Assembly (NCBI GenBank): GCA_031385005.1
Contig: JANNBB010000034.1
Location: 1-64,000, forward strand
DNA: 64,000 nucleotides
Origin: JADKIH01 sp031385005
GTDB lineage: Bacteria > Bacteroidota > Bacteroidia > AKYH767-A > 2013-40CM-41-45
Direction: 5' to 3'
Both the position numbers and the translations under genes were made by a program. Position 1 is the first letter of the stretch. Every line of letters begins with the position of its first letter. Below are positions 43,980-53,461 of the stretch, one piece after another. A model generated the notes under the pieces. It worked only from the letters and a program-made list of their open reading frames with translations, had not been told where the DNA came from and searched no databases.

Positions 43980-44211
43980 ATCAATAAAAATAAACCGATG
44001 TTTACAAATTGAGTTATTTACTAATTTGAAATTGTCCGATTTAATGGAAAACCACCTTCAATACATGAATAAAGTTATTAAATAAAACGAACTAAAAAAA
44101 TAAATCAAATATAAAACTACCTGTTTCTTCCAAAATTGCAAGCCAATCAAGAGTTTACAGTGGAAATCTGGTTCGTTTTCCAACCCATTTCCGAGTTGAA
44201 ATAAGGAAGAA

Positions 44212-45660
44212 TTATTCGATCAATATCTTACTTGAAAATAATTTAAAGTCATCGGTTTCAATAGTTATTATATAAATTCCTTTAATCATTTCATCTTTTA
44301 ATGGAAGTAGCAATCGCTCTTCTGTCCGATTTAACTGATTACCTGCAAACTCTATCAATTTACGGCCTTGCAAATCGTAAATTTTAATTTTACTGATATC
44401 AGTATTAAAAAGCCGGGAAAATTTAATAACTAATTCATTTCCATGTTGCCAAACAAAGAAATCATTCGTTGCATTGACTAAAGGATTTAAAATGGAGGAA
44501 GTAAAATCTCTTGTAAAACGAAAAACAGAAAACTGATCGCTTGCTGTATAGGAAAAACGACCTACCGTTAATATTTTACCGTCGTTTTGCAAAGCCATGT
44601 GGTAAATCCTGTCTGAACTTAATGAAGCAACAATTGAATCGTTACTTAAAAAAGTGCTGTCAGGACTACCATCCGGGTTTAATTGAACAAATCGGATTCC
44701 CAGAAAAGTTGTAAACGCAGCAAATAAAGATTTTCCATTTGGTAAAATAACACCATCATAAAAACGAGTATCCTGCATGGGTGCGGCAAAATAGAATGTA
44801 CTGTCCATTATACCGTTCGAATCTAATCGTTGGATAATATTTTGATAAGGGCTATTCAAGTCAAAACTGCTACAAATAATTTTTCCATCCGGTTGAATAA
44901 TACTAAAATTCGTTTGATTATTAATAGTACTTCCCAAAGGGAAAACCCGTCCATTATTTCCAAAAGCCGCATCCACATTTCCTGCTGTATCCAATCTAAC
45001 CAGTTCCGCCCTATCACCGGTTAGATAACCGTTTAGGATTAAATTTTCATTTTGTTGTATAGTCGCTGAATTGATCAATAAGCTATCGACTACGACTGTA
45101 CCGTTTATGCCAAAAGTAGAGTCGATACTGCCATCTGAATTCAATCTGGCAATTCCTGTCGAACCCTGTCCGCAAATAATTATTTTTCCATTTGTCAAAA
45201 CAAATAAGTTAACTGCAAGAGGATCAATAAATGTAAAACCAACATTAGCAAAAGTCGAATCGATTTTCCCGGTTGTTTCATAACGGGCAATGATGTTACC
45301 ATTGGCAGTGCTTCCGGCCACAAGTATTTTTTGATCGGGTTGTATTTTAACTGCCCATGCAGTGCTATAAGAGGCATTCGGAAAATTGGCCTGCGCATGA
45401 AAAGTAGTATCATTGGTTCCATCAGCATTTAACCTTTCTACCTTCCATATCAAAGTAGCAGTAAAATAAGTTGCATCGCCAACGAGTACAATTTTTCCGT
45501 CGTTCTGAATTGCAAGATCATAAGCCCCATCGTAACGCGCATTATAATAATATGATGCAAATCCAATTCCGTTAAAAGTTGAATCGAGATACATTGTTTG
45601 TGAAAACATATTTAAGGTTTTCAAGTTAAAAAGTAAAATGGTAAAAAGTATTTTTTTCAT
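44212..45660 (-). CDS. Secreted delta-60 repeat protein with T9SS type A sorting domain
   Basis: 482 aa with signal peptide 1-20 (ending NMFSQ). From about 25 to 390 it carries delta-60 repeats of 50-55 residues with the pattern IQNDGKIVLVG, RLNADGTNDTTF and ARLNSDGSIDSTFGINGTV. These fold as a beta-propeller-like array. A C-terminal sorting domain follows, but its first strand (FFVWQHGNELVIKF) lacks the usual YPNPA. The end reads IYIITIETDDFKLFSSKILIE. No enzymatic role is known for delta-60 repeats. Confidence 0.87.
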   Translation of the reverse strand: MKKILFTILLFNLKTLNMFSQTMYLDSTFNGIGFASYYYNARYDGAYDLAIQNDGKIVLVGDATYFTATLIWKVERLNADGTNDTTFHAQANFPNASYSTAWAVKIQPDQKILVAGSTANGNIIARYETTGKIDSTFANVGFTFIDPLAVNLFVLTNGKIIICGQGSTGIARLNSDGSIDSTFGINGTVVVDSLLINSATIQQNENLILNGYLTGDRAELVRLDTAGNVDAAFGNNGRVFPLGSTINNQTNFSIIQPDGKIICSSFDLNSPYQNIIQRLDSNGIMDSTFYFAAPMQDTRFYDGVILPNGKSLFAAFTTFLGIRFVQLNPDGSPDSTFLSNDSIVASLSSDRIYHMALQNDGKILTVGRFSYTASDQFSVFRFTRDFTSSILNPLVNATNDFFVWQHGNELVIKFSRLFNTDISKIKIYDLQGRKLIEFAGNQLNRTEERLLLPLKDEMIKGIYIITIETDDFKLFSSKILIE

Positions 45661-46361
45661 GTCTTTTAAATTTAATCAACAAGGTATTAAAAATAAATAT
45701 AAATGCTATTTAAATACATTTCCAAGAAATTGGAATAGGAAAATATTTACACATAATAATTCACAGGCATTGACAATCAGTAAAAGGTATCAAAATAAAA
45801 AATACATGTTTAGTGAGTCAAACTGTATGATTTTTCATTTTTTATTTACTTCAGAAAGATTAGTTATTGGTATCCAAATAAAAATTGGCGAAATATTAAA
45901 TAATGGCGACAAAAACATGTAAATAAAGATATTAAAAAGTGTAATATATGATACCGTTTCCGATTATATTTTTTTTACAAAAAAATAAATATTTAAAATT
46001 TATCAAAATAGAAATCAATTCTTACAAATAGAAAAAAATCAAAATAAAGAAAACAACCGTTTTCGATTAAATTAATATCAAGTATTTTATCACTAATTTT
46101 TAAAAAAATGAAGTTTTTTAACAAGAATGAAAATTAATTTTTCTAGTCATTAAAAAGAAAAGTAAATTCTAATAACAAATCAGTCTATCTCTTACAATTG
46201 AAAGTATAACAATTAAACTATGTCACTATCCCTATGAAATTAATGTATAATGAACTAAATGAGATCATTAAATACTATTGAATTAATTTTTTTGAGAATT
46301 TCAATTACACTAAAATTAATAAATATTTTCAGGTCATTTCTGTCAAAATAAAAAGTCATTT
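45661..46361. other. 701-bp very AT-rich intergenic region
   Basis: This is the longest gene-free stretch of the window, between two divergently arranged secreted-protein genes. It contains many A and T runs. A 94-codon plus-strand frame starting inside the neighbouring gene looks like AT-rich noise (low complexity, K/N/I/F rich). No hairpin, tRNA or repeat array was found. Confidence 0.5.
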
Positions 46362-47363
46362 GTGAAGCGGTTGAAATTTCTTTTCTGTTTGTTCATTTTT
46401 ATTGGCTTCCGGCAATATTCAATTGCACAGGTAGGAATTGGAACAACTACGCCCAATTCATCTTCTATACTGGATCTTACAACAACTACACAAGGATTGT
46501 TAGTACCAAGAATGACACTTGCTCAAAAAACTGCCATTTCATCGCCTGCAACCGGTTTAATGATTTTTCAAACGGATGGTGCCTCGGGATTTTGGTTTTA
46601 TACCGGTTCGGCCTGGATTCCTGCACTTGCTAATAACAATGGATGGACAACGACAGGTAATTCCGGTACAACAGCAGGTACAAATTTCATAGGTACAACA
46701 GATGCAACAGATGTAGTCATAAAATCAAACAATACAGAAATTTACAGAGCTACATCGACAGGTCGATTAGGCGTAGGTACTACATCACCAACGGCAATTC
46801 TGCATTTAAAAGCCGGCACAACTGCTGCTTCATCCGCTCCACTAAAATTCACCGCAGGCTCGAATCTCACCACACCGGAGAATGGCGCAGTTGAATATGA
46901 TGGAACACACCTTTATATCACCATCGGTGGGACGCGCTATCAATTGGATCAGCAAAATACGCTAAAAGCAACTTATCAGGGAACTCCTGCAGATCCTTCA
47001 AGTACTACAAATTCAACAGGAGTTATGATGGGGTTAGCCGGATCAATTACACCTACGATTTCCGGAAAAGTAATGATAACAATTTCCGGTGACATGAAAA
47101 ATGGGACCAATAATGGAAATTCTGTAACGCATATCAGATATGGTACAGGCAGCTCTCCAACGAATGGAAATGCGCTAACCGGCACTGTGGCAGGCGCTTT
47201 AGTCAACATGACTGCTGCGTCAGTAAATCAACGTGTTCCATTCAGTTGCAATGCTATAGTAACATTAACAGTAGGCACCACTTACTGGATCGATTTGGGT
47301 TTAAAAGCTGCTAGCGGAACTGCCTTTGTCCAAAATATCAGCATATCCGTTGTTGAACTTTAA
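46362..47363 (+). CDS. Secreted surface protein of the VGIGTTTPN family
   Basis: 333 aa starting at GTG 46362, with a signal peptide (MKRLKFLFCLFIFIGFRQYSIAQ split near 22). The mature start VGIGTTTPNSSSILDL and the following GLLVPRMTLAQKTAISSPATGLMIFQTD are typical of Bacteroidetes surface proteins that resemble the trimeric shafts of phage tail fibres. A second VGTTSPTAILHLKAG repeat occurs near residue 137. There is no T9SS sorting domain. The C-terminal 110 residues look like a beta-rich head. The function is unknown; a fibre-like surface role is inferred. Confidence 0.75.
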   Translation: MKRLKFLFCLFIFIGFRQYSIAQVGIGTTTPNSSSILDLTTTTQGLLVPRMTLAQKTAISSPATGLMIFQTDGASGFWFYTGSAWIPALANNNGWTTTGNSGTTAGTNFIGTTDATDVVIKSNNTEIYRATSTGRLGVGTTSPTAILHLKAGTTAASSAPLKFTAGSNLTTPENGAVEYDGTHLYITIGGTRYQLDQQNTLKATYQGTPADPSSTTNSTGVMMGLAGSITPTISGKVMITISGDMKNGTNNGNSVTHIRYGTGSSPTNGNALTGTVAGALVNMTAASVNQRVPFSCNAIVTLTVGTTYWIDLGLKAASGTAFVQNISISVVEL

Positions 47364-47571
47364 CTTTTGCTTTAAAAAATATTTTTTTCATCTTAATATA
47401 AATATTTTCAATACTATTCAGTAGTAGGTATTCAAATTTAAGTTATTAAATTTTTGATCGAGCGTTAAATAGTTTGAGAACTATTTAAAACCTGCTCAGT
47501 TTTTCCCTACATTTATCCGATGATGAACTAAATGAATCACATTTAGTCCATTCAATAATTATTTTATCAAA

Positions 47572-48552
47572 ATGCTTTACGACAATTTCGGACGAGTACA
47601 CGATTACTTGCGAATTTCGCTTACTGACGTTTGTAATTTCAGGTGTCAGTATTGTATGCCGGATGAAAACATACAGTTTCTACCCTCATCGAGACTCATG
47701 CAGGCCGGGGAAATTGACACATTGGCAAAAGCGTTTGTAAAACTGGGAGTGAAAAAAATCCGACTTACAGGTGGTGAACCCCTGGCCAGAAAAGATGTCC
47801 CGGAAATCATCCTTGAACTCTCCAAATACCCAATAGAACTTACGCTAACAACCAATGGTTTTTACATTAAAGAATTACTACCTACTCTTCAAAAAGCAGG
47901 TATAACTTCTATCAATGTGAGTCTGGATACGCTGAATAAAGAAAAATTCTTCACCATCACCAAACGTCATGCCTTCGAAATTGTATGGAGCAATATTCAA
48001 CTATTACTAGACGCCGGACTTCATGTTAAAATAAACACTGTTCTGATGCATGGAATAAACGACGATGAAATTTTAGATTTTATCGCCTGGACAAAAAATC
48101 AACCTATACATATTCGATTTATTGAATTCATGCCTTTTCAAGGTAATAAATGGGATGAAAAAAAAGTATTTAGCTATAACGAAATTCTAGACGTTGTATC
48201 TTCGAAATACAGTTTCCTTCAACTGAAAAATACCCTTCACGAAACAGCTAAAAAATTCAAACCCTATAATCATCAGGGTACGTTTGCGATAATTAGCACG
48301 ATGAGTGCTCCTTTTTGTAATAATTGCAACAGAATGCGGCTCACTGCTGACGGCAAAATGAAGAATTGCCTGTTCTCTAAAGGTGAAGCTGATATTTTGG
48401 GAGCTCTTCGCAATGGTGAAGACATTGAACCGCTTATCAAACAATGTATACTAAATAAAGCCGAAGCGCTTGGCGGACAGTTTAAGGGCGATTTTAGACA
48501 AATTGATGCAACCAAAATTTCTAACCGCAGCATGATAAACATCGGTGGTTGA
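47572..48552 (+). CDS. moaA: GTP 3',8-cyclase MoaA (molybdenum cofactor biosynthesis)
   Basis: 326-aa radical SAM enzyme. The N-terminal cluster motif C21-x3-C25-x2-C28 (TDVCNFRCQYCMP), the GGEP motif (67-70), the second Fe-S cluster cysteines C249, C252 and C266 (FCNNCNRMRL, KNCLF) and the conserved C-terminal Gly-Gly (NIGG) are all present. It makes the cyclic intermediate from GTP that MoaC turns into cPMP. It heads a cluster of seven genes on the plus strand. MoaC lies at the far end of the same cluster. Confidence 0.96.
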   Translation: MLYDNFGRVHDYLRISLTDVCNFRCQYCMPDENIQFLPSSRLMQAGEIDTLAKAFVKLGVKKIRLTGGEPLARKDVPEIILELSKYPIELTLTTNGFYIKELLPTLQKAGITSINVSLDTLNKEKFFTITKRHAFEIVWSNIQLLLDAGLHVKINTVLMHGINDDEILDFIAWTKNQPIHIRFIEFMPFQGNKWDEKKVFSYNEILDVVSSKYSFLQLKNTLHETAKKFKPYNHQGTFAIISTMSAPFCNNCNRMRLTADGKMKNCLFSKGEADILGALRNGEDIEPLIKQCILNKAEALGGQFKGDFRQIDATKISNRSMINIGG

Positions 48553-48598
48553 TTTTTTTTAACCTTCGTTATTCCTTTTATGGCATATCGATAAATTA

Positions 48599-49777
48599 AT
48601 GAATATGATTACAGTAACCGAAGCAAGAAAAATAATAAACGAAAACTCACTTCAATCCAAAAAAGAAACCATCTCATTGAAGAAAGCAAACGGTTATGTT
48701 TTAGCTGAACCGACTCTTTCTGTAATTGACACTCCCCCATTCCAACAATCAGCCATGGATGGCTACGCTATCTCTTTCGATGATTGGGATAAAAAAAACG
48801 AATTAAAAGTAATCGGTGAAATTCCGGCCGGCATTTCCTTCAACCAAAGATTAAAACCATTTGAAGCTGTGCGGATTTTTACCGGAGCCATGTTACCCCA
48901 GGGTACCGATACGGTTGTCATGCAGGAAAAAGTAGAAAAAGTAGAAAATACAATCACAATTAAAGATATCAATCTGCTACGTGGGCACAACGTTCGCTTA
49001 AAGGGATCGCAGTCGCGAAAAGATGATGTCGCACTTGCAGCCGGACAATTATTAACTCCTTCCGGAATATCCTTTCTGGCGGGAGTTGGTGTAAATCAGG
49101 TAAGCGTGTATTCAAAACCAACCGTATGCATCGTTGTAACAGGGAAAGAATTAACTCAACCCGGAGACATGCTTTCTGAAGGAAAAATTTATGAATCAAA
49201 TTCTTTCGGATTAACAGCGGGTTTAAAACAATTAAACATTAATAATGTTTCCACTCAGACTATAGATGATAATGAAAATGAAATAATACATGCAGTGATG
49301 AGCCAATTGCAGAATGATTTCATCATTCTAACCGGTGGAGTTTCTGTCGGGGACTATGATTTCGTTCATTCTGCTCTTGAAAAGTGTGGCGTGATAAAAC
49401 TATTTCACCGTGTGAAGCAAAAACCGGGAAAACCAATTTACTTTGGCAAGATTAATAATACATTGGTTTTCGGACTTCCCGGAAATCCCGCCGCAGTAAT
49501 GTGTTGCTTCTACGAATATGTAGTTCCTGCTATCTGCAACTTTACGCATAATGCAAAACCCCGGAAGATAAAATTTCAACTTGAAAATGATTTCACTAAA
49601 AAAACCGGACTCACCTTTTTTCTTAAAGGCAAATCAGGAGAAAATGGCGTAAGGATACTAAATAGTCAGGAAAGCTATCTGATGAATTCATTTGCACTAG
49701 CCGATTGTTTAATTGAATTAGAGGAAGAAAAAGAAATATATAAAAAAGGAGATTGGGTGAAAGTATTGATGCTTTAA
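48599..49777 (+). CDS. moeA: Molybdopterin molybdenumtransferase MoeA
   Basis: 392 aa. Features include QSAMDGYAIS (about 44-53), the MPT-binding LTGGVSVGDYDFV (about 243-255) and FGLPGNPAAVMCCFYEYV (about 297-314). It inserts molybdate into adenylylated molybdopterin. It starts 46 bp after moaA and is followed by the ModE-like gene. Length and domain order match the family. Confidence 0.95.
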   Translation: MNMITVTEARKIINENSLQSKKETISLKKANGYVLAEPTLSVIDTPPFQQSAMDGYAISFDDWDKKNELKVIGEIPAGISFNQRLKPFEAVRIFTGAMLPQGTDTVVMQEKVEKVENTITIKDINLLRGHNVRLKGSQSRKDDVALAAGQLLTPSGISFLAGVGVNQVSVYSKPTVCIVVTGKELTQPGDMLSEGKIYESNSFGLTAGLKQLNINNVSTQTIDDNENEIIHAVMSQLQNDFIILTGGVSVGDYDFVHSALEKCGVIKLFHRVKQKPGKPIYFGKINNTLVFGLPGNPAAVMCCFYEYVVPAICNFTHNAKPRKIKFQLENDFTKKTGLTFFLKGKSGENGVRILNSQESYLMNSFALADCLIELEEEKEIYKKGDWVKVLML

Positions 49778-49868
49778 TATCAAATGTTAGCGTTTATACT
49801 TAATAATTCACCCACTCCATGCAATAGTTTAAACGAGGATGTTTCATCAAAAATTAAACATTAAAATT

Positions 49869-50198
49869 ATGTCTTTAGAATTTAAAGCACATTTCTGGAT
49901 TGAAAATCGTAAAGGCCAGGTTATTGGTCCGGGTAAGAAAAGATTATTGGAAGAAATCGAAAAAACTGGCTCAATTAAGTCAGCAGCGAAGGCCATGAAA
50001 ATGTCATACCGACATGCCTGGGAAATGACCAATACCATGAATAGAAATAATGCTAAGCCAGTAGTTGAAAAAGTAACGGGAGGAATAAAAGGAGGCGGAA
50101 CACAACTAACTAAAGAAGGTAAGAAACTGATTAAGGTATATGAAAAAGCATTTAAGCAATTTGAAGTATTTAAAATCCGCATAAACAAATCTCTCTAA
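49869..50198 (+). CDS. ModE-like winged-helix regulator (DNA-binding domain only)
   Basis: 109 aa from ATG 49869 (MSLEFKAHFWIENRKGQVIG); a longer frame from 49839 adds ten residues that do not fit the family. The winged-helix region KTGSIKSAAKAMKMSYRHAWEMTN and the wing KPVVEKVTGGIKGGGTQLT match the N-terminal domain of ModE. The molybdate-binding C-terminal domains of E. coli ModE are missing. Placed inside a Moco cluster it may regulate it, though how it would sense molybdate or cofactor is unclear. It lies 6 bp before the next gene. Confidence 0.88.
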   Translation: MSLEFKAHFWIENRKGQVIGPGKKRLLEEIEKTGSIKSAAKAMKMSYRHAWEMTNTMNRNNAKPVVEKVTGGIKGGGTQLTKEGKKLIKVYEKAFKQFEVFKIRINKSL

Positions 50199-50204
50199 AT
50201 ACGA

Positions 50205-50936
50205 ATGACCATACAATATCTTTTTTATTTTTTAGTGTTTCTTGTTGCCTTTCTCTACTCTACCGTCGGGCATGGAGGAGCCAGTGGCTATCTGGCACTT
50301 ATGGCTCTTTTTTCCTATTCTACGGAGTCGATGCGTTCGACTGCTTTGCTATTGAATATTGTTGTTTCCCTCCTTGCATTCATTCAATTTTATCGTGCAG
50401 GATATTTTCAATGGAAATTATTTATTCCCTTTGCAATCACTTCTATCCCTGCGGCATTTGTGGGAGGATTAATAATCATGGATGCATCGTTATATAAACA
50501 CATCTTAGCAATCTTGCTTATTTTTCCGGTTATTAAACTAATAGGAATTATTCCGCAAAGAGAAAATATAGAAAAACCATTAAATATTTATGCGGCCTTG
50601 ACAATTGGTCTGTTCATCGGTTTTATTTCCGGTATAATTGGAATTGGGGGAGGAATTATTCTTAGTCCTGTTATATTACTCATGCATTGGGCCAACATGA
50701 AGCAAACGGCTGCCGTTTCATCTTTATTTATTTTGGTCAATTCTCTGGCGGGATTAGCCGGCATTTTTATCAACCAATTCCATTTTGAAAGTGAAATGCA
50801 ATTGCTCCTTTTATTAGCATTAGCAGGAGGATTGTCGGGCGCATACCTGGGTGCTATGAAATTCAATATTCCATTTCTACGAAAATTGTTGGCTGTGGTT
50901 TTACTAATCGCTTCCATAAAATTAATCAGCACCTGA
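50205..50936 (+). CDS. TauE/SafE-family sulfite or anion exporter-like membrane protein
   Basis: 243-aa protein with about eight membrane helices in two inverted halves. The first half carries YSTVGHGGASGYLALMALF and the second GFISGIIGIGGGIILSPVI, the glycine-rich motifs of the TauE/SafE family. Members export sulfite, sulfoacetate or other small anions. Its place between a ModE-like gene and mobA, with a 1-bp gap to the latter, suggests a role in moving an oxyanion linked to molybdenum metabolism; this is inference. Confidence 0.87.
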   Translation: MTIQYLFYFLVFLVAFLYSTVGHGGASGYLALMALFSYSTESMRSTALLLNIVVSLLAFIQFYRAGYFQWKLFIPFAITSIPAAFVGGLIIMDASLYKHILAILLIFPVIKLIGIIPQRENIEKPLNIYAALTIGLFIGFISGIIGIGGGIILSPVILLMHWANMKQTAAVSSLFILVNSLAGLAGIFINQFHFESEMQLLLLLALAGGLSGAYLGAMKFNIPFLRKLLAVVLLIASIKLIST

Positions 50937-50937
50937 A

Positions 50938-51531
50938 ATGACTACAGCTTCAAAAGAAAAAATTAACGGTTATATAATTGCAGGCGGCAAAAGCTCCAGG
51001 ATGGGAAGTGATAAGGGATTGATACTACTTCATAATAAACCGATAATTTTACACGTGATTGAAAACTTAAAACAATCAGTAAATGAATTAGTAATAATCT
51101 CCAACATTTCCGAATATCAAGAATTTGGCTTTCCGGTTATTCCTGATTTGATAAAAGAAAAAGGTCCTGCAGGTGGAATACATTCCGCACTCAGCCAATC
51201 AACTGTAAATCGTAATTTTATTGTAAGCTGCGATATGCCATTTATCAATCCACATGCGATTAATTTCATGATAGAAAATTCAGTGCATGATCAAATTACA
51301 CTGCCTATTCGAAAGAATAAAATTGAACCCCTATTTGGTGTCTATACAACAGATTGTTTGCCAAAATGGGGAGAACTCATTCAACAAGGCAATATAAAAC
51401 TACAGCAAATGATTCGAAACTTTAAATTGAACATCATTGAAGTCGAAAAAATAATCGAATTCGATAAAAATACATTCCTGAATATCAATACTCCTTCGGA
51501 ATTGATTTTGGCACAGGGAATCAAATTATAA
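50938..51531 (+). CDS. mobA: Molybdenum cofactor guanylyltransferase MobA
   Basis: 197 aa. The nucleotidyltransferase signature IIAGGKSSRMGSDKGLI (about 14-30) and the metal site VSCDMPFI (about 97-104) are present. MobA links GMP from GTP to Mo-molybdopterin, forming the bis-MGD precursor used by DMSO-reductase-family enzymes. Its presence predicts at least one such enzyme in this organism, though none is in the window. It begins one base after the TauE-like gene ends. Confidence 0.92.
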   Translation: MTTASKEKINGYIIAGGKSSRMGSDKGLILLHNKPIILHVIENLKQSVNELVIISNISEYQEFGFPVIPDLIKEKGPAGGIHSALSQSTVNRNFIVSCDMPFINPHAINFMIENSVHDQITLPIRKNKIEPLFGVYTTDCLPKWGELIQQGNIKLQQMIRNFKLNIIEVEKIIEFDKNTFLNINTPSELILAQGIKL

Positions 51532-51565
51532 ATAAATAAATCACGAATCAAACGTCGATATTTCC

Positions 51566-52009
51566 ATGGATGACAAGAAAAGAAAAAAAATATTTGTGAA
51601 AGGGGCGATTAACCCGACCTTCGTAGGAGAATCAATTGCCAAACACAGCAGTAAAAAAGACATTGGCGCTCACAGTATTTTTTTGGGACAAGTAAGAAAT
51701 GATGTAATTGAAGGCCATACTGTAATCGCAATTGATTATTCTGCCTATGAAGAAATGGCTGCGGAAAAATTGCATGAAATAAGAGAGGAAACGTTTTCTA
51801 AATACTCTTTAAGTTGTATGCATATTTATCATAGCATCGGAAAAGTAGCTGCAGGAGAAATCAGTTTATTCGTATTTACTTCCTCTAAACACAGAAAAGA
51901 TGCTATTGATGCATGCTCTTATCTGGTCAATCGAATTAAAGAAGATGTTCCTATATGGGGAAAGGAAATTTTCGAGGACGAAAGCTTCCAATGGAAAACA
52001 AACGATTAA
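51566..52009 (+). CDS. moaE: Molybdopterin synthase catalytic subunit MoaE
   Basis: 147 aa. The motif GAHSIFLGQVRND, the conserved AYEEMAAEKLHEI and the catalytic lysine region RIKEDVPIWGKEIFED identify MoaE. The MoaD partner that should donate sulfur is not encoded next to it, which is unusual. It overlaps the moaCB start by 19 bases when that gene begins at 51991. Confidence 0.94.
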   Translation: MDDKKRKKIFVKGAINPTFVGESIAKHSSKKDIGAHSIFLGQVRNDVIEGHTVIAIDYSAYEEMAAEKLHEIREETFSKYSLSCMHIYHSIGKVAAGEISLFVFTSSKHRKDAIDACSYLVNRIKEDVPIWGKEIFEDESFQWKTND

Positions 52010-52935
52010 AATATATTTTAAAAATGGTAGATATCACCAATAAAATTAAAACACATCGCACAGCAATAGCACAAGCTATTGTAAGGGTAAGTAAACTTGC
52101 AACAATTGAAGCAATAAAAAACAAAACAGTACCGAAAGGCGATGTTTTGGAAGCCAGTCGAGTGGCAGGATTATTCGGCATCAAACGAACCAGTGACATG
52201 ATCCCGGATTGTCACCCCCTACCGATAGAATATGCTTCAATTAATCATCGTATGGAAGGATTGGAAATTATTATTGAAACGGAAGTCCACACGATTTACC
52301 GAACGGGTGTAGAAGTAGAAGCCATGCATGGGGCTTCTGTAACTGCGCTTACGATCTACGATATGCTTAAACCCATTGACAAAGAAATCGAAATTTCAAC
52401 AATAAAATTACTATCAAAAAAAGGCGGTAAATCACAGTACAATGAAACATTAAATCGTACGCTGAAAACTGCTGTTCTGGTTTGTTCTGATAGCATTTCT
52501 GCGGGTATAAAAGAAGATTTTGCCGGCAAAAGCATTATCGGCAAACTTGAAAAAATGAATCTTTTTGTGAATGAATATATGGTAATTACAGATGAAGTTA
52601 ATGCCATTCGGGAGAAAGTACTTTCGCTTTATGATTTAAGATTCGATTTAATTATTTTAACCGGTGGAACAGGACTATCTGAAAGGGATGTTACACCGGA
52701 GGCAATTCGACCATTATTGGACCGTGAAATTCCAGGCATTGGAGAAACCGCAAGAACCTACGGCCAGGAGCACATGCCCTATTCCATGCTATCAAGAAGT
52801 CTTGGTGGATTAAAGGGTAACACACTCATACTTGCTTTGCCTGGTTCTACTCGGGGAGCAATGGAAAGCATGGATGCTCTATTTCCCTATTTGCTGCATA
52901 TTTTTAAGGTGATGGAGAATGAACCACATGTTTGA
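51991..52935 (+). CDS. moaCB: MoaC-MoaB (MogA-like) fusion protein
   Basis: About 314 aa from ATG 51991 (MENKRLKYILKMVDITNK); ATG 52024 (MVDITNK) is the alternative. Residues 1 to about 150 are MoaC, cyclic pyranopterin monophosphate synthase: RVAGLFGIKRTSDMIPDCHPLP and EVEAMHGASVTALTIYDMLK carry the active-site KRTSD and CHPL. Residues about 160-310 are a MoaB/MogA adenylyltransferase domain with LTGGTGLSERDVTPEA and GNTLILALPGSTRGAMES. The two activities are separate proteins in E. coli; the fusion links cPMP formation with molybdopterin adenylylation. It is the last gene of the Moco cluster. Confidence 0.93.
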   Translation: MENKRLKYILKMVDITNKIKTHRTAIAQAIVRVSKLATIEAIKNKTVPKGDVLEASRVAGLFGIKRTSDMIPDCHPLPIEYASINHRMEGLEIIIETEVHTIYRTGVEVEAMHGASVTALTIYDMLKPIDKEIEISTIKLLSKKGGKSQYNETLNRTLKTAVLVCSDSISAGIKEDFAGKSIIGKLEKMNLFVNEYMVITDEVNAIREKVLSLYDLRFDLIILTGGTGLSERDVTPEAIRPLLDREIPGIGETARTYGQEHMPYSMLSRSLGGLKGNTLILALPGSTRGAMESMDALFPYLLHIFKVMENEPHV

Positions 52936-53074
52936 TTTGATAGCTTTATACCAACTTCTTTCAAATAAAAAACAATGATAACAATCAGTATAACATTTCC
53001 GATTATACATTTTTACTGATATTGATCATATTTATAAATAAATTGACTTGTACCTTTGAAAAAAAATAAATCAA

Positions 53075-53461
53075 ATGAGTTATTCAAATAAAAAAGTAAC
53101 CGGAGTTTGGGTTGATCACGGTGAAGCGTTTTTAATCAACACTTCCGACAAAAGTAATACCGGCAACTACACTATTGCTGAAAAAATCATCAATAAGCAT
53201 CACCACGACCATGGGTCTAGCGAAAAAACACATCAAAATAAAACAGCTCAGGAATTACACAAATACTTTGATGGAATAACAAATCACATTCAAGGATTTG
53301 ATTCCATATTGCTATTTGGTCCGGGAAAGGCGCAAGAAGAATTAAAAAATTTCTTAAAAGATAACATGCATTTTAATGAAAAGGAAGGCGTCGTAAAAAG
53401 CGGAAACCGCTTCACAGAAAATGAAATGATTGCTTTTGTGAGAAATAATTTTTTAGCTTAA
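53075..53461 (+). CDS. Small eRF1/Pelota-domain-like protein (baeRF-like), uncertain
   Basis: 128-aa soluble protein. The start KVTGVWVDHGEAFLINTSD and the C-terminal strand-helix pattern FDSILLFGPGKAQEELKNFL resemble bacterial proteins related to archaeo-eukaryotic release factor domain 3 (baeRF / host-attachment-like). A His-rich stretch NKHHHDHGSSEKTH (about 40-53) may bind metal. Assignment is by pattern only. The gene is convergent with the 2081-aa gene, and their stop codons overlap by sharing TTAA. Confidence 0.5.
   Translation: MSYSNKKVTGVWVDHGEAFLINTSDKSNTGNYTIAEKIINKHHHDHGSSEKTHQNKTAQELHKYFDGITNHIQGFDSILLFGPGKAQEELKNFLKDNMHFNEKEGVVKSGNRFTENEMIAFVRNNFLA

Noticed and set aside
45638..45922. 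94-codon plus-strand ORF in the long AT-rich gap
   Set aside because: It starts antisense to the delta-60 gene and has the K/N/I/F composition expected of random AT-rich DNA.
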